The position numbers and the translations under genes were made by a program. The notes beneath the pieces are model-generated. The model was not told the origin of the DNA, did not search any database, and was given only the letters and a program-made list of their open reading frames with translations. A stretch of DNA of 64,000 bases from Brevibacterium sp. (GTDB lineage: Bacteria > Actinomycetota > Actinomycetes > Actinomycetales > Brevibacteriaceae), in NCBI RefSeq assembly GCF_031179145.1, contig NZ_JAPSIB010000005.1, forward strand, positions 106,500 through 170,499, given 5' to 3'. Shown here one piece after another: positions 1-8,318 of this stretch (position 1 is the first letter of the stretch; each line of letters starts with the position of its first letter).

Positions 1-102
1 ATCATCGAGGTCGACGAGGCGGAGCTGAAGAAGGTGCGCGAGGCGTTCAAGAACGACACCCTCGCCGAGTACGTCGAGACCGCGCCTGAGCAGCACCTCT
101 GA
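1..102 (+). CDS. C-terminal end of an unidentified protein (partial)
   Basis: An open frame enters from the window edge and ends at a TGA at 100-102, giving 33 residues rich in Glu, Lys and Ala that look like the amphipathic last helix of a larger protein. No family can be named from so short a tail. It is followed by a strong hairpin terminator, which supports it being the end of a real transcription unit. Confidence 0.55.
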   Translation: MIEVDEAELKKVREAFKNDTLAEYVETAPEQHL

Positions 103-143
103 TCGGTCGGTCGTCCTGACCGGGCGACTGCCTGGAGACTGAC

Positions 144-180
144 AACGGCGGCTCCCTTCATCGCGAAGGGAGCCGCCGTT
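144..180. terminator. Strong hairpin terminator between convergent genes
   Basis: Two perfect 15-base arms (144-158 and 166-180) flank a 7-base loop. The stem begins AACGGCGG and ends CCGCCGTT, so both orientations have a short T run after the stem. It lies between the plus-strand gene ending at 102 and pgm, which ends at 201 on the minus strand, so it probably terminates transcription from both sides. Confidence 0.85.
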
Positions 181-200
181 CGTCTGTCAGCGCATCGGCC

Positions 201-1841
201 TCACTTGAGCACCGAGTCCACCAGCGTCCGCGCGTCCTTCTGCACCTGCTGCAGGTGCTCGTCGTCGCGCAGCGACTCGGCGTAGATCTTGTAGACGTCC
301 TCCGTGCCCGACGGGCGGACCGCGAACCAGGCGTTCTCCGTCGTCACCTTGAGTCCGCCGATGGGTGCGTTGTTCCCCGGCGCCGAGGTGAGCACCGAGT
401 CGATCTGTTCCCCGGCGATGGTCTTCGCGCTGACTTCCTCGGGCTTGAGCGAACCGAGTCGCGACTTCTGCTCCCGAGTGGCGGGAGCATCCTGGCGGGC
501 GTAGGCGCTGGTGCCATGCTTGGCGGCCAGACCGGCGTAGCGCTGGGACGGCGTCTGCCCGGTCGTCGCGGTCATCTCAGCGCCGAGCAGGGCGAGGATG
601 ATCCCGTCCTTGTCCGTCGACCAAACCTTGCCGTCACGGCGCAGGAACGACGCTCCCGCGGACTCCTCACCGCCGAACGCCAGGGTCGAGTCGAGCAGGC
701 CGGGGACGAACCATTTGAAGCCGACGGGAACTTCGAACAGCGTCCGCCGGTGGGCGGCGACGATGCGGTCGACGATCGACGAGGTGACCAGGGTCTTCCC
801 GATGGCCGCCGAGGTGGGCCACCCGCTGCGATGCTCGAGCAGGTAGTCGATGGCGGTGGCGAGGTAGTGGTTGGGGTTCATCAGTCCCGCGTCGGGGGTG
901 ACGATTCCGTGCCGGTCGGCGTCGGCGTCGTTGCCCGTGGCGATGTCGTATTCGTTCCGGGAGGCGATGAGGCCGGCCATCGCGAAGGGCGAGGAGCAGT
1001 CCATGCGGATCTTCTCGTCCCAGTCGAGCGTCATGAAGCTCCACGCCGGGTCGACCTCGGGGTGGACGACGGTGAGGTTGAGGTCGAAGTCCTCGGCGAT
1101 CGCGGCCCAGTAGTCGACGCTGGCCCCGCCCAGGGGATCGGCACCGATCTTGATGTCGGAGCTGCGGATGACGTCGATGTCGATGACCGAGGGGAGGTCG
1201 CCGACATAGTTGGCGATGAAGTCGAAGTTCTCGGTGTTCTCGAGGTGGAAGGCGCGCTGGAAGGACTTCCGCGGGATCTTCTCCCACCCGGCCTCGAGAT
1301 AGGCGTTGGCGCGGTCGGCGATCCACTTCGTCGTGTCGGTGCCGGCTGGACCGCCGTGGGGCGGGTTGTACTTGATGCCGCCGTCGGAGGGTGGGTTGTG
1401 GCTGGGGGTGACGATGATCGCGTCGGCCTGAGCGTCGGTGCGGCTCTTGCCGGCGTTGAAGCCGAGTACGGCGTGGGACACAGCAGGGGTGGGCGTGAAC
1501 CCGTCGCGTTCGTCGATGAGGGCGGGCACCTCGGCGGCGGCGAGGACCTCGAGCACGGTGAGGAACGCGGGCTCACTGAGTGCATGGGTGTCGCGGCCGA
1601 GGAAGATCGGCCCGCGGGTGCCGTGATCCTTGCGGAAGTCGACGATCGCGGCGGTGATCGCGGCGATGTGGGCCTCGTTGAATGCGCGGTTGAAACTCGA
1701 TCCGCGGTGCCCCGAGGTCCCGAAGCTCACGGCCTGGGCGGCGACGGAAGCGTCAGGGACGAGATCGTAGTACGAGTCGAGCAGGGCGGGGATGTCAACG
1801 AGGTCCCGATCTTGGGCAAGTTGGCCGGCGCGAGTAGTCAT
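201..1841 (-). CDS. pgm: Phosphoglucomutase (alpha-D-glucose phosphate-specific)
   Basis: Interconverts glucose-1-phosphate and glucose-6-phosphate in the cytoplasm, supplying glucose-1-phosphate for UDP-glucose and wall or storage polysaccharides. The protein is 546 residues, the same length as the E. coli Pgm type. All four signatures of the phosphohexomutase superfamily are visible: the phosphoserine loop TPSHNP (residues 145-150, Ser147), the Mg-binding loop GNDADADRH (303-311), the sugar-binding loop GGEESAG (390-396) and the phosphate-binding loop RPSGTED (509-515). The ATG at 1841 fits the usual N-terminus of the family. It is a stand-alone gene, convergent with the gene ending at 102. 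Identification is secure; its link to the glycopolymer locus downstream is only by proximity. Confidence 0.96.
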   Translation of the reverse strand: MTTRAGQLAQDRDLVDIPALLDSYYDLVPDASVAAQAVSFGTSGHRGSSFNRAFNEAHIAAITAAIVDFRKDHGTRGPIFLGRDTHALSEPAFLTVLEVLAAAEVPALIDERDGFTPTPAVSHAVLGFNAGKSRTDAQADAIIVTPSHNPPSDGGIKYNPPHGGPAGTDTTKWIADRANAYLEAGWEKIPRKSFQRAFHLENTENFDFIANYVGDLPSVIDIDVIRSSDIKIGADPLGGASVDYWAAIAEDFDLNLTVVHPEVDPAWSFMTLDWDEKIRMDCSSPFAMAGLIASRNEYDIATGNDADADRHGIVTPDAGLMNPNHYLATAIDYLLEHRSGWPTSAAIGKTLVTSSIVDRIVAAHRRTLFEVPVGFKWFVPGLLDSTLAFGGEESAGASFLRRDGKVWSTDKDGIILALLGAEMTATTGQTPSQRYAGLAAKHGTSAYARQDAPATREQKSRLGSLKPEEVSAKTIAGEQIDSVLTSAPGNNAPIGGLKVTTENAWFAVRPSGTEDVYKIYAESLRDDEHLQQVQKDARTLVDSVLK

Positions 1842-1969
1842 GTCCCTACCTTGCCAAATCCCCGCCCGGGCACACAGTCCTCGACCCCGAGGTCTTGAAT
1901 GGTGGACGATATCGGTTCACTTCAGGGGTGCCGCACAGGCGCGTCCCGGTCCGGCTTCTACCCTGCCGG

Positions 1970-2401
1970 CTAACCATCATCCGCCCGTCCGTCCTCGGGC
2001 CGGAATAGCCACAGCACAACGAACCCCGCTGCGACTCCGATGATCCCGCCGAGGCCGTTCGTCACGATGTCCCAGGCCTCGGGCAGTCGGGCGCCGCCGT
2101 AGAACAGGAACTGCACGCCCTCGATGCCGATGCTGGCCAGCAGGAGCACCGAGGCCCACCACCAATGCGGCCACAGGAGAACCAGGCCGAAACCCAGCGG
2201 AATGAACATGACGACGTTCCACACTCGTTCGAGGCGACCCGGCGTGAATGTCTCCGCATGGGGGAGCCAGCCGAACACCGCCTGGAACGCCTCCCAGACC
2301 TTGAAGTTGGCAGAGGCGATCACGCTCCCCGACGGGAACAGGATGAGCAGGACGCAGAGCGCCGCACAGGGGATGAGGATCGCGAGGCCGACGCGTCGCA
2401 G
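1970..2401 (-). CDS. VanZ-like family membrane protein, start uncertain
   Basis: A small hydrophobic protein with three to four membrane segments and the VanZ-family pattern (a Trp-rich core, IPLGFGL, then GIEGVQF near the third helix). VanZ-like proteins are named after a teicoplanin-resistance gene, but most have no known role. The first ordinary start in the frame is a GTG at 2323, giving 117 residues. However, the frame stays open upstream with a convincing first transmembrane helix (a Leu/Ile/Ala-rich run ending FPSGSV). No ATG, GTG or TTG exists between the in-frame stop and 2323, so a CTG at 2399-2401 is the best upstream candidate. The gene follows the rhodanese gene closely and is probably cotranscribed and translationally coupled. 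The family is fairly sure; the start is not. Confidence 0.65.
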   Translation of the reverse strand: MRRVGLAILIPCAALCVLLILFPSGSVIASANFKVWEAFQAVFGWLPHAETFTPGRLERVWNVVMFIPLGFGLVLLWPHWWWASVLLLASIGIEGVQFLFYGGARLPEAWDIVTNGLGGIIGVAAGFVVLWLFRPEDGRADDG

Positions 2402-2424
2402 CCCTCGGGTGGTCGTATATCGCC

Positions 2425-2754
2425 CTATTTCACCCAGGGTTCTTCACCGGTTTCGGACACGATCGGCTTGCCGTGGTCGAGGTTCCACGCACCCATACCG
2501 CCGTTGACGTTGATCGCGTCGAAGCCGTTGCCGTTGAGCCAGGCCGCTGCGCGGCGGGAGCGACCGCCGGTGCGGCAGATGACGTAGACGTCCTCATCGA
2601 GGGGAACCTCGCCGTAGCGGATGGGCAGATCGCCCAGGGGAATGTGGATCGCCCCTTCGATGTGCCCGGCCTGCCACTCGTCGTCCTCGCGCACGTCGAG
2701 GATTGGCGCCCCCTCGGGGATCTCTGTCACCTGGACCGAAGTTTCATCACTCAT
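2425..2754 (-). CDS. Rhodanese-like domain protein
   Basis: A single-domain sulfurtransferase of 109 residues, typical of stand-alone rhodanese modules of the GlpE/PspE kind. The active-site loop CRTGGRS starts at Cys60, the residue that carries the persulfide, and the CH2A-like segment GHIEGAIHIPL sits at about 30-40. It would move sulfur from a donor such as thiosulfate to cyanide or a thiol in the cytoplasm; the physiological partner is unknown. It lies upstream of the VanZ-like gene on the same strand and is divergent from the flavoprotein reductase beginning at 2812, with only about 57 bases between, so the two share a promoter region. Active-site arginines after the cysteine suggest an anionic substrate. 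Confidence 0.9.
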   Translation of the reverse strand: MSDETSVQVTEIPEGAPILDVREDDEWQAGHIEGAIHIPLGDLPIRYGEVPLDEDVYVICRTGGRSRRAAAWLNGNGFDAINVNGGMGAWNLDHGKPIVSETGEEPWVK

Positions 2755-2811
2755 GAATCCAGTCTAAGCACCGAGGCGAGCCCGAGCATCCCCTGGCAAT
2801 ACGATGGGCCT

Positions 2812-4077
2812 ATGGGCAAACGGATCGTCATCATCGGGGCAGGCCTGGCAGGCACCACCGCCGCGCGCGAGTTCGGCGAACGCGGTCAGGCAGTGACACT
2901 CATCGACCCGCAGGCGGGGGAGACATACGAGCGGCCGCCCCTGTCGAAGCACCTCTTCGACGGTTCCCGCTACCACCTGCCCTATCACCTCGGGTCCTCG
3001 GAGCTCGTGACCTTCGTCAGTGCCCGGGCACTGCAGATCACCCTCGCCGAGGCGACCGCCGAGTCCCAGCCACCTGCCGAGTCCCGGCCGACCGCCGAGT
3101 CCCAGCAGGACACCGCCGCCCCGTTCGGCGAGTCCGAGATCGCCGGCACCGTGTCCCTCGATTCCGGCGAGACGCTCGAGTTCACCCACTGCATCCTCGC
3201 CACCGGGATGGAGGCCAATGCTCCCCACGTCCCGAACTACCCGGACGCGCTTCCGGTCTACAACCTCGGCGAGGCGGAATGGATCCGTGCGCGCGTCGAG
3301 GCATCGACGAAACAGCTGAACGTTGGCGTGCTCGGTTCGGGATACCTGGGGATGGAGGTCGCGACCTCGGCTGTGGCCGCCGGTCATCGGGCCACCGTCT
3401 ACCTGCGGGGGACCGAACCGCTGCGCAGGCAGCTGTCGAAGCCGGTCCGTGACGCGCTCGTTGCCAGGCACAGGGACGCCGGCGTGGAATTCGTGATGAA
3501 TCTGACTGACCCGGCGGACATCCCGGCCGGCGTCCACGATCTGCTCGTGACCAGCGTCGGAGCCCGGCCCGAGCTCATCCCGATCAACGGGGACGTGCCC
3601 GAGTTCGCCTGGGATGTGAATGAGAAATTGGCAACATCGCATCCCGGGGTCTGGGCGGCAGGGGATTGCGCACGGGTGACCGCGGGTCCCTATGCCCTGG
3701 CCCACCCGTGGGCGTGCGAGCCGGTGGCGGAGACCCACGGGAAGTTTCTGGTCCAGCTGCTCACCGGCGAGACCGAGCAGCCGTGGTCCGACGTGCCGTG
3801 GCATTGGAGCTTCCAGGGCCCGGAGAAGGTCTTCACCGCCGGTCTGACCAGACCTGACGCGGGGGACGTTGTCATCCGCATGGGACCGGACGGGAAGAAG
3901 ATGCAGGTCTTCCACTTCGCCGGGCCGGAACCGGACGCTCTGCTCATCGGCGTCGAAACGCTGGGCTGGCCGCCGATGCAGGCCGCCGCGCGACGCGTAC
4001 TGGACGGTGGTCACATTCCGACGAGGGCGCAGATCGAGGACCCAGAATTCGACCTCAAGGCTCACAGCCGACTGTGA
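2812..4077 (+). CDS. FAD/NAD(P)-dependent oxidoreductase (ferredoxin-reductase type)
   Basis: A 421-residue flavoprotein of the pyridine nucleotide-disulfide oxidoreductase fold, closest in layout to NAD(P)H:ferredoxin/rubredoxin reductases. The FAD-binding motif GAGLAG lies at residues 9-14, the NAD(P)-binding Rossmann motif GSGYLG at about 175-180, and the second FAD motif as GVWAAGDCA near residue 280. The ATG at 2812 is chosen because the FAD motif follows at once; the open frame upstream is antisense to the rhodanese gene. No CxxC redox pair is seen, so electrons probably go to a separate protein. An odd insertion at residues 79-110 contains three copies of AES in a Pro/Gln/Thr-rich run, with near-identical DNA repeats, and looks like a local expansion between two strands of the FAD domain. 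Confidence 0.85.
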   Translation: MGKRIVIIGAGLAGTTAAREFGERGQAVTLIDPQAGETYERPPLSKHLFDGSRYHLPYHLGSSELVTFVSARALQITLAEATAESQPPAESRPTAESQQDTAAPFGESEIAGTVSLDSGETLEFTHCILATGMEANAPHVPNYPDALPVYNLGEAEWIRARVEASTKQLNVGVLGSGYLGMEVATSAVAAGHRATVYLRGTEPLRRQLSKPVRDALVARHRDAGVEFVMNLTDPADIPAGVHDLLVTSVGARPELIPINGDVPEFAWDVNEKLATSHPGVWAAGDCARVTAGPYALAHPWACEPVAETHGKFLVQLLTGETEQPWSDVPWHWSFQGPEKVFTAGLTRPDAGDVVIRMGPDGKKMQVFHFAGPEPDALLIGVETLGWPPMQAAARRVLDGGHIPTRAQIEDPEFDLKAHSRL

Positions 4078-4146
4078 GCCTTGGTTAGAGCGATCGCATA
4101 GACTTCCTTTGTTCGTAACCAGTCGCCGACGAGAGACCTTTCATTC

Positions 4147-5004
4147 ATGGATATGGCCAAGCTTGCTGCCGAGCACGGGCTCGAAAGAGTGGGTGGGCGG
4201 CCGTCTTTGCCCGAATACGTCAAGGAGCTGTGGCAGCGCAGCGATTTCACCCTGACTCTGGCCCGGTACCGGATCCAGAGCGAGAACGAACGCAACCGCC
4301 TCGGCATGCTCTGGGTCGTCCTGCGTCCCTCGTTCTCAGCGCTGATCTACGGACTCGTCTTCGGTTTCATCATGAAAGGCGTCGGCGCCAGGCCTGATGA
4401 CTTCGTGCCTTTCGTCATCATCGGCGTGTTCTCCCTCGAATTCTTCAACTCGTCGATGAACGGCGGCGCGAAGTCGATCATCCAGAACGCATCACTGGTG
4501 CAGTCGCTGCCGTTCCCGCGTATCGTGCTGCCGATCGCCACGGTGCTGCAGAACCTCCTCAACTTCATGCCGACGCTGGCGCTGATGATCATCCTGTCCA
4601 TGATCTGGGGATCGCGCCCAAGCTGGGACTGGCTGCTCTTCATCCCCCTGGTGCTGATCTTCTGGGTCTTCAATCAGGGCATTGCATTCATCTTCGCCCG
4701 GATCACGGTCCACTTCCGCGACCTCAGCCAGGTCATCCCGTTCATCTCCCGCATGATCTTCTACACCTCGGGAGTGTTCTTCAACCTCAACGACATGATC
4801 CAGAAGGTCGCGCCCGGCTGGCAGCCCTTTGCCGACTGGCATCCCCTCAACAACGTCCTGGCCATCAGCCGTGGGATTCTCATGAAGAACATGACCGTGC
4901 CCTATGAGTACTTCTTCAACCTCTCCGTCTGGGCAGTGGTGGTGTTCGTGTTCGGCTTCGTGTTCTTCTGGCGGGCCGAGGAAAGGTACGGTCGCGATGA
5001 GTGA
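4147..5004 (+). CDS. ABC-2 type transporter permease (TagG/Wzm-like), exporter 1
   Basis: Membrane subunit of an ABC exporter for lipid-linked cell-wall polymer or O-antigen-like glycan. It has 285 residues with six predicted helices, an amphipathic N-terminal region before the first helix and the ABC-2 pattern, including a conserved WxxLRPSFSALIY entry to helix 1 and FFWRAEERYGR at the C-terminus. The same C-terminal pattern recurs in the permease at 38490, so the two are relatives. Its stop overlaps the ATPase start by 8 bases, so permease and ATPase are translationally coupled. It sits at the left border of the glycopolymer locus and is likely to export a product of it. Which of the two exporters carries which polymer cannot be told. 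Confidence 0.88.
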   Translation: MDMAKLAAEHGLERVGGRPSLPEYVKELWQRSDFTLTLARYRIQSENERNRLGMLWVVLRPSFSALIYGLVFGFIMKGVGARPDDFVPFVIIGVFSLEFFNSSMNGGAKSIIQNASLVQSLPFPRIVLPIATVLQNLLNFMPTLALMIILSMIWGSRPSWDWLLFIPLVLIFWVFNQGIAFIFARITVHFRDLSQVIPFISRMIFYTSGVFFNLNDMIQKVAPGWQPFADWHPLNNVLAISRGILMKNMTVPYEYFFNLSVWAVVVFVFGFVFFWRAEERYGRDE

Positions 5005-5770
5005 GGCAGAGATGGCAGCGCCCGAAACCAACGAACAGACCGATCCGCCCGTCGTCATCTGCGACGAGGTCCACGTCAAGTACAAGACCCTGGCGACGGG
5101 GAAGAAGCTGGCGCTCGGCACGGCGAGCGGATTCCTCCAGCGCAAGCGCGAGCTGCGTGAGGTCCATGCCCTCAAGGGAATCAGCTTCATCGCCCACGCG
5201 AACGAGTCGATCGGCATCATCGGCAGCAACGGGTCCGGAAAGTCGACCCTGATGCGCACGATCACGGGGCTGACCCCCACCTCCTCCGGTGCGGTGTATG
5301 CCAGTGCCAGGCCCAACCTCCTCGGCGTCGGCGCAGCCCTCATCGGGGACCTGTCGGGCGGTCGCAACATCATCCTCGGCGGACTGGCCCTGGGGATGAC
5401 CCGGGAGGAGGTCGAGGCCAAGTACGACGACATCGTCGAGTTCACCGGTCTGGCCGACTTCATCGACATGCCGATGCGCACCTACTCCTCGGGCATGTCC
5501 CAGCGCCTGAAGTTCGGCATCGCCACCGCCGTCCAGCACGAGATCCTCATCGTCGACGAGGCGCTGGCCGTCGGTGACAAGCAGTTCCAGAAACGCAGTG
5601 AGGGCAAGATCCGGGAGATCCGCGAGAACGCCGGCACCGTCTTCCTCGTCTCGCACTCGATGCGCTCGATCAAGGACACGTGCAACCGCACGATCTGGAT
5701 CGAGAAGGGTGTGCTCCGCGCCGACGGACCCACGGAGGACGTCGTCAAGGAGTACGAGAACTTCAAATAA
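4997..5770 (+). CDS. ABC transporter ATP-binding protein (TagH/Wzt-like), exporter 1
   Basis: Nucleotide-binding subunit that pairs with the permease just upstream. It has 257 residues with Walker A GSNGSGKST (76-84), signature SSGMS (164-168), Walker B ILIVDE (183-188) and switch histidine His220. The long N-terminal stretch before Walker A and the lead-in YKTLATGKK are typical of polysaccharide and teichoic acid exporters (TagH, Wzt, RfbE). There is no C-terminal carbohydrate-binding domain, so it resembles the short TagH/KpsT kind that does not select a glycan cap. The ATG at 4997 overlaps the permease stop and lies in the right place for translational coupling. The next gene starts 10 bases after its stop. 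Confidence 0.93.
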   Translation: MSEAEMAAPETNEQTDPPVVICDEVHVKYKTLATGKKLALGTASGFLQRKRELREVHALKGISFIAHANESIGIIGSNGSGKSTLMRTITGLTPTSSGAVYASARPNLLGVGAALIGDLSGGRNIILGGLALGMTREEVEAKYDDIVEFTGLADFIDMPMRTYSSGMSQRLKFGIATAVQHEILIVDEALAVGDKQFQKRSEGKIREIRENAGTVFLVSHSMRSIKDTCNRTIWIEKGVLRADGPTEDVVKEYENFK

Positions 5771-5780
5771 GGGCGCCGAG

Positions 5781-7094
5781 GTGGTCGAGAGCTTCGAGGT
5801 CTTCGCCGATCGCGAGTCGATCGAGCCCACTTCCGCGCACGAAGGCACCAATGCTGCCCGATTCGCGATGATGGCCGCCCTCGGCCCGGGGCCGAACACC
5901 CATGGTGCTTCGTCGGACATGGTTGTGCCCGACGGTAGCCTCGCGAGCGTGGGACTCGACGACGACCTCATGGCGGCGCGGCAGACCCTGACGACGCCGC
6001 AGCACCAGAACCGTGAGGTGGAGTGGCTGCTCGATGCCTATGCAGCCGATTGCTCCGCTCTCCGTCGGGAGGCGTTCGCCGATCTCCAGGAGTCGGGAAC
6101 ACCACGGGCGCGACTGGCGCTGCTCGCCGCCGGACTCAGCAGCGGCCTGGAGCGCGAATCCGTGACGGCAGCTGCAGCGCTACTCACCTCGCTTCATTCG
6201 GTCGAGCGTGTCAATCGTCCGTTCGGCTGGACGGAGGGGCCTTGGACCTGGTCCGGCGGTGACCGGCAGGGGTCTGATGACGGCTGGCAGGGCTCTGGCG
6301 GCGACTGGCAGAGTCAGTGTGAGGATCCACTCGACCGAGCGTTGAGGACGCATAATCCGGATCAAGTAGTGAGAACGCTGCGTGATCTGGCCGAGCTGCG
6401 CGTGCGCCAAGGGTGGGAGTCTGGGGACGCTGTCGTGCGCGAGATCTCGTTGGCGCCGTTCCTGTATCAGCCGAAGGTGATCGACCCTGCGGACAGCAGC
6501 TCAGCTGCAGGGTCGTCCTCTGTGCAACGCCACGCGCGGACGGCGGGCGTCTCGACGATGGTGCATGGTACCTGGGACTGGAAGGACACCTGGTGGTACC
6601 CCGGAGGCGACTTCCACACCCTCATTCAGCGTGACGTTCGCGCCGACCTCTACGACGACGGCCAGGAGTTCTCCTGGTCCGGTGCTCTCAGCGAGGATCA
6701 GCGGAATCTCGCGGGCCAACGGTTCCATCGCTGGGCGGTGGCCGCGGGCGGAGGGAATGCGCTCCACACAGTCTTCGCATTCAGCTACGGCAGCGAGGTC
6801 CTCGCCCGCGCGGTGAATGCGGGGGTCTCGGTCGATGAGGTGGTGTTCCTCAGCGCCCCGGTGAACGCCCACCACCGCCAGATGCTCGACAAGGTGCGCC
6901 GCGTCGTCGACATCCGTTTGAAGTTCGACATCGTCCTCGCCGTCGCCCGCACCGCGCAGCGCCTGCCCAGCGCCCCCAACGTGCACGTGAAGCTCATCGA
7001 CCGGCTGTTCTGGAGCCACAGCGCGACTCACGACCCGGAGGTGTGGGAGGAGCTTGGGCTTGCGGCGGAAGTTGGGTTGGTTCCGCAGGCATGA
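5781..7094 (+). CDS. Serine alpha/beta-hydrolase-like protein with HEAT-like N-terminus
   Basis: The GTG start at 5781 is preceded by AAGGG overlapping the ATPase stop, giving 437 residues. Residues 80-140 are Leu/Ala-rich helices resembling a HEAT-type repeat. Residues 150-180 are a Trp/Gly/Asp/Gln-rich linker with short internal repeats. Residues 255-420 read like an alpha/beta hydrolase: an MVHGTWDWKDTWW oxyanion-type loop (260-272), a nucleophile elbow AFSYGS (Ser335), a possible acid in VVDIRLKFD (375-383) and a histidine in SHSATH (412-417). No secretion signal is seen, so it probably acts in the cytoplasm. Cotranscription with the exporter suggests a role in processing the exported polymer, for instance esterase or acyl transfer. 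Function is inferred; the family is not named. Confidence 0.6.
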   Translation: MVESFEVFADRESIEPTSAHEGTNAARFAMMAALGPGPNTHGASSDMVVPDGSLASVGLDDDLMAARQTLTTPQHQNREVEWLLDAYAADCSALRREAFADLQESGTPRARLALLAAGLSSGLERESVTAAAALLTSLHSVERVNRPFGWTEGPWTWSGGDRQGSDDGWQGSGGDWQSQCEDPLDRALRTHNPDQVVRTLRDLAELRVRQGWESGDAVVREISLAPFLYQPKVIDPADSSSAAGSSSVQRHARTAGVSTMVHGTWDWKDTWWYPGGDFHTLIQRDVRADLYDDGQEFSWSGALSEDQRNLAGQRFHRWAVAAGGGNALHTVFAFSYGSEVLARAVNAGVSVDEVVFLSAPVNAHHRQMLDKVRRVVDIRLKFDIVLAVARTAQRLPSAPNVHVKLIDRLFWSHSATHDPEVWEELGLAAEVGLVPQA

Positions 7095-7109
7095 GGAACG
7101 GGGTTCGGG

Positions 7110-7125
7110 CGTTCGGTAGCGAACG
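7110..7125 (+). terminator. Short hairpin after exporter-1 operon
   Basis: Six-base arms CGTTCG and CGAACG enclose a GTAG loop, 15 bases after the hydrolase stop and followed shortly by a short T run (CTCGTTT). It could be a weak terminator for the exporter-1 operon. It also lies just upstream of a TATAGT -10 candidate (7136-7141), so it might instead be an operator. Confidence 0.35.
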
Positions 7126-7135
7126 TCACCTCGTT

Positions 7136-7141
7136 TATAGT
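7136..7141 (+). promoter_or_regulatory. Candidate -10 element before the low-GC glycosyltransferase operon
   Basis: TATAGT in a 255-base gene-poor gap, about 30 bases before the small open frame at 7172. No good -35 box is visible at 17-18 bases, so this is a tentative start for the transcription unit 7172-12894. Confidence 0.3.
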
Positions 7142-7171
7142 GGTAGTTGAGCTGAGGCAGAATACCGAGAG

Positions 7172-7357
7172 ATGACCATGGAGCAAGCGAGCCGAGTAGA
7201 ACTCAATGTGCTGCATCTTGTGGGGCCCTCGAGTCGCAGTTCGAAAAGCCCAATCGGTCCGAATGGCAACCTTCGACGACATTACGAGACAATCCCAACG
7301 ATTGTCTTGACGAAGGGCGTCGCCGAGCAAATTGTCACTGGGATGTGCCTTGAATAA
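7172..7357 (+). CDS. Possible 61-residue leader peptide or gene remnant
   Basis: A small open frame starts at an ATG after a purine-rich CGAGAG and ends at a TAA that overlaps the TTG start of the next gene by 8 bases, as in a translationally coupled pair. The product (MTMEQASRVELNVLHLVGP at its start) has no membrane segment and no recognised domain; LNVLHLVG is reminiscent of a glycosyltransferase first strand, so a remnant is possible. Position behind the candidate -10 box and the coupling are the only evidence. Confidence 0.3.
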   Translation: MTMEQASRVELNVLHLVGPSSRSSKSPIGPNGNLRRHYETIPTIVLTKGVAEQIVTGMCLE

Positions 7358-8318
7358 GAAGACAGTCGCTCTCATCGGCGGTTCGCTGGTGCTATTGATA
7401 GCGCTATCCCTTGTGGCTTTGCCAGCCCTGGGTTATCAACCATTCGGCTTGGCGCTTGCCCTAGGCGTCATAGCGGGTTTCATCGGAGTCCACGTAGTTT
7501 TGTCCCGAAGGCAACATCGGTCCCTGTTGCAAGAGCTGATCAAGGTCGACAATCGGGTGAGCAAGGTGGAGTATCGCACTCAGCCCGTCCACGATATCCG
7601 CGGTTCGGTTGTCAAAACATCGGTCGAAATGCGTGAGGTCCTGGCGCATCTTCGCGAGCTTGCAGATGGGGGAGTCGCGGCATCCCCCTTGAGTTCCGAC
7701 GAGAGGCATGCGGCACCGTCGCAGTCGACCGAACGGTCCGTGTTCGCACCCGGGGCAATCCCCGCGAACGCAATTCAGGGTCGCCCGAGAATGCACATCG
7801 CAGGCCGGGACGCAGCAACGCAGGATATGAATCACCCAGGTGAGCGCAATCTCGCACGGGTACTACTTGCGGCTGAGACTGCTCTGCGGAGGGAAATCGC
7901 TTACATCGGCGGACAAGGCCTCATTCCGAGCCTGGAATCGGTGGGGTCGATAACTGGGGTTGCGCCAGGAATGGGTGAGGCAGCATTGTCGGTCTCCACA
8001 TCGTATTTCGTGATCGACTTGGATACCCTGTCCGAGACTCCTTGGCGAGGTGCGTTGGACGCAAGCAGAACACGTCTATTCCAGGAGCTCCGTACTATCG
8101 TGATGTCGGCTCGGAAAATGGGGATCGTAGTAGTGGTTCACGGCGATGACGTGCCGAGTCATTTTACAGCGTCCCTCGAGAACTTGGCACACGTCCGAAT
8201 TCGTAACAACGGGCTCACGCCTACTCGTTGGGGGCATGACGTCAACTCTGCCCTTATCGACGCTATATCAGCGTCTAAAGCCCACGCGCCCACCGGCGAA
8301 GGGACACAGCGACGATGA
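7350..8318 (+). CDS. Two-helix membrane protein of unknown function
   Basis: A protein of about 322 residues. The TTG at 7350 is preferred because it places a short NKK basic run directly before the first helix (about 8-27), followed by a second helix (about 32-50) and a cytoplasmic remainder of about 270 residues. The cytoplasmic part begins with a basic, coil-prone region, passes through a Ser/Pro-rich linker and ends with a globular part containing YFVIDLDTLSETPW and a strand-like IVVVVHGDDV. It overlaps the following glycosyltransferase start by 4 bases, so it is the first gene of that operon. It may anchor or organise the glycosyltransferases at the membrane, but no family is recognised. 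Confidence 0.6.
   Translation: MNKKTVALIGGSLVLLIALSLVALPALGYQPFGLALALGVIAGFIGVHVVLSRRQHRSLLQELIKVDNRVSKVEYRTQPVHDIRGSVVKTSVEMREVLAHLRELADGGVAASPLSSDERHAAPSQSTERSVFAPGAIPANAIQGRPRMHIAGRDAATQDMNHPGERNLARVLLAAETALRREIAYIGGQGLIPSLESVGSITGVAPGMGEAALSVSTSYFVIDLDTLSETPWRGALDASRTRLFQELRTIVMSARKMGIVVVVHGDDVPSHFTASLENLAHVRIRNNGLTPTRWGHDVNSALIDAISASKAHAPTGEGTQRR

Noticed and set aside
255-1898. A 547-codon plus-strand open frame antisense to pgm
   Set aside because: It is a shadow of the GC-rich pgm gene: its product is Val/Gly/Arg/Asp-biased with no domain, while the minus strand carries all Pgm signatures.
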